This document shows, in pieces, positions 52,769 to 60,927 of a DNA stretch of 64,000 nucleotides. A program made the translations under genes and the position numbers. The notes beneath the pieces were generated by a model, which saw only the letters and a program-made list of their open reading frames with translations, ran no database searches and had not been told where the DNA came from. Source of the DNA: Pandoraea iniqua (GTDB taxonomy: Bacteria; Pseudomonadota; Gammaproteobacteria; Burkholderiales; Burkholderiaceae); contig NZ_CABPSF010000006.1 of assembly GCF_902459685.1 (NCBI RefSeq), positions 307,945-371,944 on the forward strand, written 5' to 3'. Every line of letters begins with the position of its first letter. The stretch's first letter is position 1.

Positions 52769-55292
52769 CGCAGTGAGTGCGGCGGGATGTTCGGCCGGGT
52801 GTCGAGCCTGGCTGGGTGGTGCCCTTTTAAGCATGTTTCCCTATGCAGCCTCATGGGGACAGCAGCGACAGTCCAATATCGCCGGTACCGAGGTTGCCAA
52901 CACGCATATCGGTTTGATGGTCGTAGCGTTCGTCCTTGCGTTAAGCGTTCTGGTTATCGCATTGCTGTTGATTCGCCTGGGACAAGAGATTCGCTGGCGC
53001 ATGCGCACCGAGCAATCACTGCGATTTCAGATTGGCCTGCAAGCGGCTGTCATGGAGGCGGTCCCTACACCACTCTTCTTGCAGGATGAGAATGGGCGAT
53101 ATTTGGCGGTAAATCCCGCGCTGGAAGAGGCCACAGGCTTACTCGCGGAGCAACTTATCGGCAAACCAACGGATGGCGCGGGGCTGTTCGATGTTGATGA
53201 GTGGAGCAAGATCGAATCGAGTTTGACTCAAGTGCGCGCTACGTCCGCCCGAGTCAAGGGTTCAACGTTTTACACGACCCTGGATGGTGAGCGCCGGGAG
53301 GCGCTCTACTGGGTAAGAGCCTGCACAGGGGGGGCAGATCATCCCGATACGGTTCTTGCCGCGTTCCTTGACGTTGCGGATCTCAGAAAAATGCAGCGGC
53401 GAGAGGTCGAACTCAAACAGCAATTGGTTGAGTTGACACAGTCGGTCCCGATCGGGATTTTCCAGCTTCGGTATCTGCCCAAAGTTGGCTTTTCATTGTC
53501 GTTCGTCAACGCTCCCGCATTTCGGATGCTGGGGGTTTCGTCGGACGTTGCTGAGCACCTGCTCCTGGCGTTCGGCCAAGCATTATCCGAACCGGCGCGA
53601 TATCGCCTGATTCGTAGTCTGCTGCGTGGCTCGTGTCATGACCAAGCGACAGACATGGAGATAGAGCTATCGAGGCTGTCAAACGAAGAGGAAGTCGTTC
53701 GAATCGTTGCTGTCCCATCAGACGGTAAGGCTGAAGGGATGCTCTGGAATGGCTATGTGCAAGACATCACTCAAGCGCGTCGGCAAAGCTTGGCGCTTTC
53801 TGATGCTAAGTGCAACGCGGAGGCCGCGTCCGCGGCGAAGGACGCGCTACTTGCAACCGTGAGTCATGAACTCCGGACGCCGTTAAGTGGTGTGAAGGGC
53901 ATATTGGAGCTCCTTGAGCACGCGGAGTTGGGCGAAGAAGAACAGCGCTTAGTTGGGATCGGCCGGTCGGCAGCGTCGATTCTTTCTGCGATTCTAGAAG
54001 ACATTTTGGCCTTTTCCGCGGCGACGCAAGGCGAGTTGAAGGTTGTCCCGAGAAACGTGTCGATAGTTGCGGTTGCCCGTGAGGCGGCTGCACTCATCGA
54101 ACCTTCTGCCGAAAAAAAAGGTCTTTCGCTAGAGGTCGATGTTGCTCCAGGTTTGGCGTGTTCCTACGTCGCCGATGATAGACGGCTTGCCCAAGTGCTT
54201 CTGAATCTGCTCGGAAACTCGGTGAAGTTTACGGAGTCGGGACGCGTTGTGCTGAGGGTCTCCTCTCGATCTGTGGATCTGTCGCGCGACCTCGTTACGC
54301 TGGAAGTCAGTGACACCGGCATGGGGATTGCCCCCGATGAAGTTGCAATGATTTTTGAGCCGTTCGTCCGAGGGCATGGCGCCAATCGCGACAAGCCGGG
54401 CGTGGGGTTGGGGCTCTCAATTTCCCGAGCAATCGTTGAGTCCATGGGAGGGCGGATTTCGGTATCTCGCTTCGAGGAGCACGGCACGACGATGTCCGTT
54501 GAGCTCACGCTTCCGATCGCGAGGAGTGTGGTCGTCGACTCGCTGGCTTCTGAGCCTCCCGAACTGGCTAAGCCACCGCCTGATGGGAATTGGCTCCGAG
54601 GTAAGCAGCGGATGCACGTCCTAGTGGTAGATGATGCGCAGTTGAATAGAGATCTTCTGCAGTTGCAACTCGCGCGGCTTGCAATGACCTGTGATGTTGC
54701 CAGCGATGGCGCTCAGGCGTTGCGGTTGCTAAGGTCCAAGCGCTACGACCTGATCATTACAGACTACGCGATGCCTGGCATGGACGGCCCAGAGTTGATC
54801 GCGCGCATTAGGGGCGAGCTTGGACATGCCGCGGTACCAATCTACGTTCTTACCGCCCATCTGTCGACGACATTGCGGGCAGCCTGTCTAGAGGCCGGTG
54901 CCAACGAGGTGCTCCTCAAGCCTCTGGACTTAGTCACGTTGCAATCAAAACTCGGCACTGAGCAAGTGGCCGACGACGCTGTTCTCAATGCGCGAAGCGC
55001 GCTCTCCCTTGAAGAAAACCCTGCTCTTCGGACTCGACTAATCGCTGCGTTGGACGAACTCCTGGCCGAACTTCGCTTGCCTGGCACGCTGAAGGCGCGC
55101 GACGCGGCGAAATTGCGGGAGATCGCGCACCGGACGGCAGGTACCGCTGCTTGGTTTGGATTGAATGAGCTGGCGACGACTGCGCGAGAGACAGAGGATT
55201 GGCTCGACGGAGGCAATTTCGATGATGATTCGGCCCGCAGTCTGATACGAGCCATTGATTTGGTAGTGAAAAGGTTATCAAACCCCCTGTGA
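52749..55292 (+). CDS. BvgS/EvgS-like hybrid sensor histidine kinase
   Basis: An 847-aa membrane kinase. Order: hydrophobic N-terminus, membrane helix (about 54-76), a PAS domain (about 95-215), a second PAS-like region (about 220-345), HisKA with SHELRTPL (H373), HATPase with LLNLLGNSVKFTESG, VSDTGMGIAPDE and GVGLGLSIS, a receiver with phospho-Asp D672 (IITDYAMPGMDG) and an Hpt domain with H794 (IAHRTAGTAAWFG). This is the BvgS/EvgS phosphorelay without the large periplasmic Venus-flytrap domains, so the signal is probably cytoplasmic or membrane-borne. Confidence 0.94.
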   Translation: MKSSRSSAVSAAGCSAGCRAWLGGALLSMFPYAASWGQQRQSNIAGTEVANTHIGLMVVAFVLALSVLVIALLLIRLGQEIRWRMRTEQSLRFQIGLQAAVMEAVPTPLFLQDENGRYLAVNPALEEATGLLAEQLIGKPTDGAGLFDVDEWSKIESSLTQVRATSARVKGSTFYTTLDGERREALYWVRACTGGADHPDTVLAAFLDVADLRKMQRREVELKQQLVELTQSVPIGIFQLRYLPKVGFSLSFVNAPAFRMLGVSSDVAEHLLLAFGQALSEPARYRLIRSLLRGSCHDQATDMEIELSRLSNEEEVVRIVAVPSDGKAEGMLWNGYVQDITQARRQSLALSDAKCNAEAASAAKDALLATVSHELRTPLSGVKGILELLEHAELGEEEQRLVGIGRSAASILSAILEDILAFSAATQGELKVVPRNVSIVAVAREAAALIEPSAEKKGLSLEVDVAPGLACSYVADDRRLAQVLLNLLGNSVKFTESGRVVLRVSSRSVDLSRDLVTLEVSDTGMGIAPDEVAMIFEPFVRGHGANRDKPGVGLGLSISRAIVESMGGRISVSRFEEHGTTMSVELTLPIARSVVVDSLASEPPELAKPPPDGNWLRGKQRMHVLVVDDAQLNRDLLQLQLARLAMTCDVASDGAQALRLLRSKRYDLIITDYAMPGMDGPELIARIRGELGHAAVPIYVLTAHLSTTLRAACLEAGANEVLLKPLDLVTLQSKLGTEQVADDAVLNARSALSLEENPALRTRLIAALDELLAELRLPGTLKARDAAKLREIAHRTAGTAAWFGLNELATTARETEDWLDGGNFDDDSARSLIRAIDLVVKRLSNPL

Positions 55293-55517
55293 GGCGCGCA
55301 AACACTGGGTTGATGATTTTTGGGAGGTTTGGGAGGGTCGAGTGAGACATTGGGGAGAGCCATATCAAATCAAATTTTCGAAAATAGTCCCTGTACGTTT
55401 GGTTAGGTGCGGTTTGCAATGTTTGCGAGGCAATCACAGACAACGCGGATATTCGTCTGTGGGGCCCGGGGCGATCGTCGAGAAACATTGACACCACTTT
55501 GAGGGAAAGGGGGAGAT

Positions 55518-56318
55518 ATGTTCGGTGAAGCGTTGTATGGGGAGCGCATTGTCTTGATCGACGCGCCAATCACGCAATCTGTTGAGGTGATGGAGGGAGT
55601 CGCCAGGGCAGGATACCAAAGTTTGGCCGTCGGAAATGTTCTTGGCGCAATGCGAGACGCGCAAACGGAGAGGCGGGCGGCGTTGGTTCTAATGAAAGTC
55701 ACATCGGGATCGGTAGACGCGGTTGCCCGATGTGTTGAATTTGGGATGAGCGACATGTCTCGCCGTATCCGAGTCATGGTGTTGGGGCCAGCAGGCGCGC
55801 CAGAGTTGCGCGTTCAGTGTTTTCGCGTCGGGGCATTGGATTACATCGAAGCGGGGGCAAATCGTGAGGAGGTGGAGATGCGCATCAGGATCCGAATGAC
55901 CCTGGGCAAGGTCCCCGACCACGTCGCTCAGGCGCCAAGCGCTGGGCTAGCGTCGCGCCGATACGAGGTTCATCGCCTTGCCGTCAGATATCTGAGATCT
56001 GCAGATGCGACGGTGACTTCGAAGGCGATGTTGGCCGCCCGCATTGGTGTGTCGGTTGCTAACCTTGAAGCGGCATTCAAGGAAGTTGAGGGGTGTAGCG
56101 CCGTAGAGTTTCTGCGTCGTCATCGGATCGAGCGAGCGAGGCAAATGCTCAGCACCAGCTCAATGAGCGTTACCGCTATTGCCGAGATGCTCGGATTCTC
56201 CAGCGGTGCCAATTTCGCCACTGCCTTCCGGCAATTGATAGGCATGAGCCCATCGAGGTTCAGGGAGAATCAAGGTGGCGGGGTAAATGGTTTTTTGGTG
56301 AGTTCTGGTGACGTATGA
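55518..56318 (+). CDS. AraC-family regulator with pseudo-receiver domain, copy 1
   Basis: A 266-aa protein. Residues 1-125 have a receiver-like fold pattern, but the phospho-acceptor position reads ALVLMKV and the conserved Lys is lost (DYIEAGANREEV), so phosphorylation is unlikely. The C-terminal AraC HTH is intact (MLAARIGVSVANLEAAFKEVEG, VTAIAEMLGFSSGANFATAFRQLIGMSPS). GGGGGAG precedes the ATG. It overlaps its paralogue by ATGA (56315-56318). Confidence 0.82.
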   Translation: MFGEALYGERIVLIDAPITQSVEVMEGVARAGYQSLAVGNVLGAMRDAQTERRAALVLMKVTSGSVDAVARCVEFGMSDMSRRIRVMVLGPAGAPELRVQCFRVGALDYIEAGANREEVEMRIRIRMTLGKVPDHVAQAPSAGLASRRYEVHRLAVRYLRSADATVTSKAMLAARIGVSVANLEAAFKEVEGCSAVEFLRRHRIERARQMLSTSSMSVTAIAEMLGFSSGANFATAFRQLIGMSPSRFRENQGGGVNGFLVSSGDV

Positions 56319-57196
56319 ATGCTCAAATCGAAAATCAGGGAATCCAGAATAGTCGCGCGTCTGCGAATCACGTCGGCGTTGACGTTTCGGCTCGCACGCC
56401 CATATCTATTTGGATTTTGACAGAGCGGCGGGAGATCTTTGAGGAGGGCATCGAGATGCTCCGCTCGCAGATGTTCAGTGTCCGCGTTGTGAAGGATGGA
56501 TGGCGTACTCACGATGAAGCGTTGATCGCGCCGCCGACTGCCTTTGTTATCGACAGCGCACTCACGTGCATGGATGCGGTAGCGTTTTGTAACCTCGTGC
56601 GAGGAACTGAGCGAATGGAGCGAATCCCCCTCATTGTTGCTGATGAGGCGCCTCAAAGTGAAACTCGAATTCGCGCGTTTGCCGCGGGGGCGTCGGACTG
56701 CATCGTTCTGCCATTTATGCCGGAAGAGCTCGTCGCGAGACTCAGGCTACTTATCGAGATCGGTAGGCGAGACGCCTGCCAAACTGAGCGGGCGGAGCGG
56801 CAGTTGACAAATACCCGCGGCGCGCAAGTCGCCGTGGAGTTAATTGATCGCGAAGGCCCTGCAAGATGGAGCGTTAGGTCGCTCGCCAGACGGGTAGGTG
56901 TGAGCGAGCGTCGATTGACGGACGAATTCCGAGAGTCGTGGGGAATGTCGGCGACCGAATATTTACGTCGGGAAAAGATGGAGCGAGCTGCATGGCTCCT
57001 GAGAAATTCCGGCGTTGCGGTGGGTGTCGTGGCACGCCAGGTCGGTTTTCCAAGTCCGTGCAACTTCAGTGTGGCATTTAAGCGCTTTTCAGGAATGTCT
57101 CCGTCGGAGTTCCGAAACGAACCGGTCTGCGCTGCGCAGAGTCCGACTGACGTGAGCGTGGGCAATGGGGGGCAGGCATGCTTGGACGTGCGGTAA
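56315..57196 (+). CDS. AraC-family regulator with pseudo-receiver domain, copy 2
   Basis: A 293-aa paralogue of the gene before it. Its receiver-like domain (about 28-150) keeps an Asp in AFVIDSAL but lacks the acidic pair (reads ILTERRE) and the Lys (IVLPFMPEEL). The AraC HTH is LARRVGVSERRLTDEFRESWG and VARQVGFPSPCNFSVAFKRFSGMSPS. It overlaps both neighbours (ATGA upstream; 19 bp with the barrel gene), so these genes are tightly coupled. Confidence 0.82.
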   Translation: MNAQIENQGIQNSRASANHVGVDVSARTPISIWILTERREIFEEGIEMLRSQMFSVRVVKDGWRTHDEALIAPPTAFVIDSALTCMDAVAFCNLVRGTERMERIPLIVADEAPQSETRIRAFAAGASDCIVLPFMPEELVARLRLLIEIGRRDACQTERAERQLTNTRGAQVAVELIDREGPARWSVRSLARRVGVSERRLTDEFRESWGMSATEYLRREKMERAAWLLRNSGVAVGVVARQVGFPSPCNFSVAFKRFSGMSPSEFRNEPVCAAQSPTDVSVGNGGQACLDVR

Positions 57197-57975
57197 TACG
57201 GTTGGTGGTTGCAAGCATTTTGATGGCGATGATCGGGAAAAGCGCATATGCGTCTGAACAGATGGATGTGCAGCAGGATGGACGCTGGTCCGTCGTCGTT
57301 AGCCCTTATATTTGGGCGGCGTCGCTGAGCGGTCACGGAGCGTTTGGACCGAACGAGGTGCCTGCACGAGTGTCATTCCCGACGATCGTCAGCAACTTAG
57401 ACCTTGCGGTAATGGGGGAGGTCGAGGTAACCAACGGTAGATATGGTGTGTATTTCGATGGTCAGTACACCAACGCAGGGAAGGACGCTTCGATAGGTGG
57501 TCTTGATGCGCGATTCGCGACAACTTCCAAGATGATTACCGTTGGAGGCTTCTTTCGCGCTGCGACATTTAGCCAATCTGGGCTCACGCGCTTTGGTCAT
57601 TCGCGAGAAATTTCGATCGAGCCGACATTTGGTTTTCGTTGGACCCAACTCATTGCGTCGGTCACTCCGATGGTCGGGCAACATACGTCGAACTGGATTG
57701 ATCCATTCATCGGCCTTCGTGTGAATGCAGACCTTTCGGAGCGCTGGACTTTATTCTCCGAGGCGGACATCGGCGGGTTTGGTGCCGGCTCCCGATTCAG
57801 TACGAATCTCCAGGTGTATGCAGGATATCGGATGTTTCTCTTCAAGCAGCCTGCAATTTTTCGGGTGGGCTATCGAGCCTGGTATCAGGATTACGCCCAT
57901 GGCGATGGCGGCGATCGCTTCTCATGGCGTGTGACGCAGCATGGCCCTGTTGTGGGGTTATCGACGATCTTCTAA
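57178..57975 (+). CDS. outer-membrane barrel protein
   Basis: A 265-aa protein with a signal peptide (IRLVVASILMAMIGKSAYA) and a strand-rich body starting RWSVVVSPYIWAASLSG and ending HGPVVGLSTIF, with the terminal Phe of outer-membrane barrels. A family of such proteins with VSPYIWAASLSG is widespread in proteobacteria with no known function. It overlaps the second AraC gene and probably depends on the same transcript. Confidence 0.75.
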   Translation: MLGRAVIRLVVASILMAMIGKSAYASEQMDVQQDGRWSVVVSPYIWAASLSGHGAFGPNEVPARVSFPTIVSNLDLAVMGEVEVTNGRYGVYFDGQYTNAGKDASIGGLDARFATTSKMITVGGFFRAATFSQSGLTRFGHSREISIEPTFGFRWTQLIASVTPMVGQHTSNWIDPFIGLRVNADLSERWTLFSEADIGGFGAGSRFSTNLQVYAGYRMFLFKQPAIFRVGYRAWYQDYAHGDGGDRFSWRVTQHGPVVGLSTIF

Positions 57976-58244
57976 TCCGGGAGGGGGGGCGGAGGAGCAG
58001 CGAATCGGTTGATGGGAAGGGCCGTGTCAGCCGTCGCCTGCGCAAGCCGAAGTTCTGGGTGATTCTTGACAGCCTTGACCGCTGACCCTCTACCCAATCT
58101 TGAAGATCGTTATCAGTCGTAGAGCAATATTCAGACAGCACTCTTTCCATGCATCGGTACCTGTTTTCTTCAAGTGATGATATCTCGCGGGATGAGCGTT
58201 TCCGTGCCCGCCAATGGATGTTCTCGAGGACCGCTCCAGCGCAT

Positions 58245-59099
58245 ATGGAAATCCGGCACCTGATTTCGTTCGTTACGGTATTTGAAGAGCGCTGCTTAGT
58301 GGGAGCGGCGAATCGCTTGGCTCTTCCTGTGGAGTCGATAGAAGCATCTATCCGATACTTGGAAAGAGACGTCGGCGCGCAGTTCTTTGAGATTGGGGAG
58401 GGGGGCGTCTCTGTCACTGATGCTGCGCGAGCGTGGTATCCAAAGGTTCGCCGCCTTGTCCGTGAGGTCGCGTCCTTGGTGGTCAATGTCCCCTGTGATC
58501 AACCAGCTTCGCACCTCGTGATGGGGGTGAGCTCCGATGTGGCTTCGTTAGATGTATCCGCGGCCGTCGAAATGATTCGCGATGCAGTTCCTTCTGCGCG
58601 CGTGAAATTGCGTTTTGGCGAGAACGGGCAGATATGGTTCGGCACGGACGAATTCCGTCGACAGCAAGACGAGTTCTTTCCACTATGGTCGGAGCCATTT
58701 GTTCTCGCAATACCGTTTCACCGGGAAGCGGCGGCAAAATCAGGAAGTCTTCTGGGGCGACTCGACGAGAGAGACTGGGTGACGTGCCCGGCACATTCGT
58801 CTCACGCGACGCTTTTGGAGTTCGACGGCCGGAGTGGCGACGTCACTCCGGCGGCAGAAGCTGAATCATTTGAGCTGGCGCTAAGCTTGGTTGCTGCGGG
58901 TGTTGGGGTCGCCTATGCGCCTAGATCGATGGTGGCTCAGCACCCGGAGCTCTATGGGCTATCTGTCCCGGGGCTTAACCTTTCTAGGAATATCGGGATC
59001 GGTATTCCTCGCGCTTCATTGGTCGATTTTGGTGTCATGGAGCTCTATACCCGATTGAGGGAGCGTTCCAAGTTCGATGTTACTTCGGAGCAAGGGTAG
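58245..59099 (+). CDS. divergent LysR-like regulator
   Basis: A 284-aa LysR-like protein (MEIRHLISFVTVFEERCLVGAA). The HTH recognition helix deviates from the family norm: LPVESIEASIRYLERDVG instead of the usual SQPALS pattern. The effector domain shares WVTCPAHSSHATLLEF and EPFVLA with the LysR at 46236, so the two are paralogues. The start at 58245 gives the canonical N-terminus. Its end overlaps the convergent 161-aa gene by 84 bp. Confidence 0.85.
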   Translation: MEIRHLISFVTVFEERCLVGAANRLALPVESIEASIRYLERDVGAQFFEIGEGGVSVTDAARAWYPKVRRLVREVASLVVNVPCDQPASHLVMGVSSDVASLDVSAAVEMIRDAVPSARVKLRFGENGQIWFGTDEFRRQQDEFFPLWSEPFVLAIPFHREAAAKSGSLLGRLDERDWVTCPAHSSHATLLEFDGRSGDVTPAAEAESFELALSLVAAGVGVAYAPRSMVAQHPELYGLSVPGLNLSRNIGIGIPRASLVDFGVMELYTRLRERSKFDVTSEQG

Positions 59100-59501
59100 C
59101 TGCGGCGCGTTTGAGGTCGCGGGGTAGCGTGGACCGATGCCGCAGTTGATGTACGTCGTGAGTAGATCCCGAATTTGCCCCAGTCCCGCACCTGAATTCA
59201 TTGCTGCAACGGCTTCGTTCTTTAGCGCCCGGAATTGTCTCGCGAGGTGAACGCAACGCGCGGCAGGGCGGTAGAGCTGGAAAACGACGCGCATAAGCCT
59301 CCGCGTTTGTTCGCGGCCATAGTGCTTTTCGAGTTGCAGTTCTAGGGCAATCTTGGTTGATCGGGCCTTGCTGTCAGGAGGAAGCATCTCGTAGGTTGAC
59401 GTCTCTCCTGCTACTCGTGCCAGTTCGGTGCAGTTTTCCTTGTTCTGGACGCCGGTGCGGATTGTCTCCGTGCCCGCTGTCGAATTCTCCATTTTTTTCA
59501 T
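59016..59501 (-). CDS. 161-aa hypothetical protein
   Basis: A soluble helical protein with a polar N-terminus and a central basic helical region (LELQLEKHYGREQTRRLMRVVFQLYRPAARCVHLARQF). No signal peptide, no known family. AGGATAAGGATCTG precedes the ATG at 59501. A possible regulator or chaperone, given its setting, but no evidence supports either. Confidence 0.55.
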   Translation of the reverse strand: MKKMENSTAGTETIRTGVQNKENCTELARVAGETSTYEMLPPDSKARSTKIALELQLEKHYGREQTRRLMRVVFQLYRPAARCVHLARQFRALKNEAVAAMNSGAGLGQIRDLLTTYINCGIGPRYPATSNAPQLPLLRSNIELGTLPQSGIELHDTKIDQ

Positions 59502-60015
59502 CGTCGCAGATCCTTATCCTGAAGTTGAGGATAGTTCCCTCGTTTGAAAAATAATCGTTCGGCACGAATCATTTCGTCGATGAGGGAAATCGCAATTTGC
59601 GGAATGTGCCTTGCGCGGTGAGGTAATTCGTCAGCGACAACCGAGGTGAGTGTTCAACTCGCCGACCAAACTCGACGGATTGGGGGGGGGCAACGACAGA
59701 CGGTCCAACGGCTGCTGACGTCGACCAAGTAACACCTGGCCCCCATGTCTCCCCGCTGACGCGATGTCGTTATTTCATTGCGTCGCGTTTTACATGCGGC
59801 GATATGTGAACGTTGCTTCGTAAAGCGGAGTAGTCGATCTTTTTTTGCGGATGCTGCAATGGCTAAGCGAACTCACTTTTGGCTTGCGTGTATTCGGTCG
59901 TCTAGAGAATCGCGTTGCATATTCAAAAGTACTTCCTTGAACTTCAATGCTGGCGTGGAGCGATGCTTGATAACCTCAAATGAAGCGGGAGGGAGTCTGT
60001 AAGGAGTGTTTGGTC
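59502..60015. other. 514-bp gap with G9 tract
   Basis: It contains the G9 tract at 59682-59690 and no supported gene; one 74-codon frame is rich in Arg/Cys/Ser and lacks a ribosome site. Confidence 0.5.
59682..59690. repeat. homopolymer tract G9
   Basis: Nine G, 181 bp upstream of the leftward 161-aa gene and 326 bp upstream of the rightward 50-aa gene. Confidence 0.95.
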
Positions 60016-60168
60016 ATGTCACGTCATTTGTCGCTCATATTTCGGCGCAAGTCCCGTTCCAAATTGGTGTGGGTGGCGCTTCAGGTTTTTGCCGTTTTGT
60101 TGGTGATAGTTTCGTTGGAGTCGATCTACTTGTGGGGATGCTGGCAGTTCGACGTCACTGTTCGGTGA
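60016..60168 (+). CDS. 50-aa membrane peptide
   Basis: MSRHLSLIFRRKSRSKL is basic, then VWVALQVFAVLLVIVSLESIYLW spans the membrane and the end is short. AAGGAG lies about 10 bp before the ATG. Single-pass, inside-out orientation expected from the positive-inside rule. Unknown function. Confidence 0.5.
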   Translation: MSRHLSLIFRRKSRSKLVWVALQVFAVLLVIVSLESIYLWGCWQFDVTVR

Positions 60169-60927
60169 GTTAAATGTAGGGGGGGCTCAAATGGGGACGA
60201 GCCGAGAATTCTCTCCTTCCATTTCAGGCGATCAGCAACGAAAGTTGGCGCTAACGGACACGCAAGGCGCCCATGTCGCGGCCACCGACAAGAATTTGCT
60301 ACGGTGACGCCCGCATCCGCTTGCCGATTCGAATCTCTCCGTCGTGCGAAACATGGCGGCGCTATGTCGAAGTTGGGTATTGAGTGAACGGGGCACGGAA
60401 AACCCAGGGATTCGTCGATCTAGCCGTGTGCTGGACGACGAAATCGGGCGATTCCGTATTCGCTTTGAGTTGCGCTGCCTGATCTTTCAAGTGAAGTCCG
60501 TCGGAGCGGTAATGCTATGTGCGCCGGTCCGCGAATTTTCACTGACGATTTCTCCCATAAACCAAGAAATTCCAGGGAGTTTCGCGAGGTTATTCGCATT
60601 TTTCCTCTTTTTGCGGTATCCCGCGATGACGTGCGTTGCACACTCCTGTCCTTTGCCTATTTGAGATTGCGCTTTTGAAAGTGCAACTCGTGCAGCAATT
60701 CAAACGAGTAGTCCACTTATCCAAACCGCGGTCTCGTAAGACCTCCTCTACGCTCGACGGGTATAAGGCGTTCGCCCTTCGCATCGTTTTCTGTTGCCTG
60801 TCGATTTCGGAATGGTCGGGGCGTTTGAGAAGGGGGCTCGTTGGGGGGGGGCTTCCATTGAACGAGTGGGTGCGCAGCTTTCTGGTACCCCGACAAAATC
60901 AAGAGGCCAGTCCATAGGAGTTAGCAC
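60169..60927. other. 760-bp region upstream of the autotransporter
   Basis: It holds a G7 run (60179-60185) and a G9 tract (60843-60851), the latter ending 76 bp before the autotransporter ATG. No gene is supported. Long non-coding leaders are common before regulated adhesin genes, but no promoter is clear. Confidence 0.5.
60843..60851. repeat. homopolymer tract G9 in the autotransporter upstream region
   Basis: Nine G at 60843-60851. A change in length could alter promoter spacing or leader structure of the adhesin gene. Confidence 0.95.

Noticed and set aside
53328..53334. G7 run in the hybrid kinase gene
   Set aside because: Runs of seven are common at this GC content and the frame is intact around it; not counted with the long tracts.
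60318..60340. TTCGAATCTCTC, similar to the tRNA-Arg T-arm, as a possible att site
   Set aside because: Only about 12 of 16 bases match and the match does not extend to the tRNA 3' end; likely chance.
60344..60917. Open frames of about 100 codons upstream of the autotransporter
   Set aside because: No ribosome sites, no domain pattern, and Cys/Arg-rich composition; treated as non-coding.
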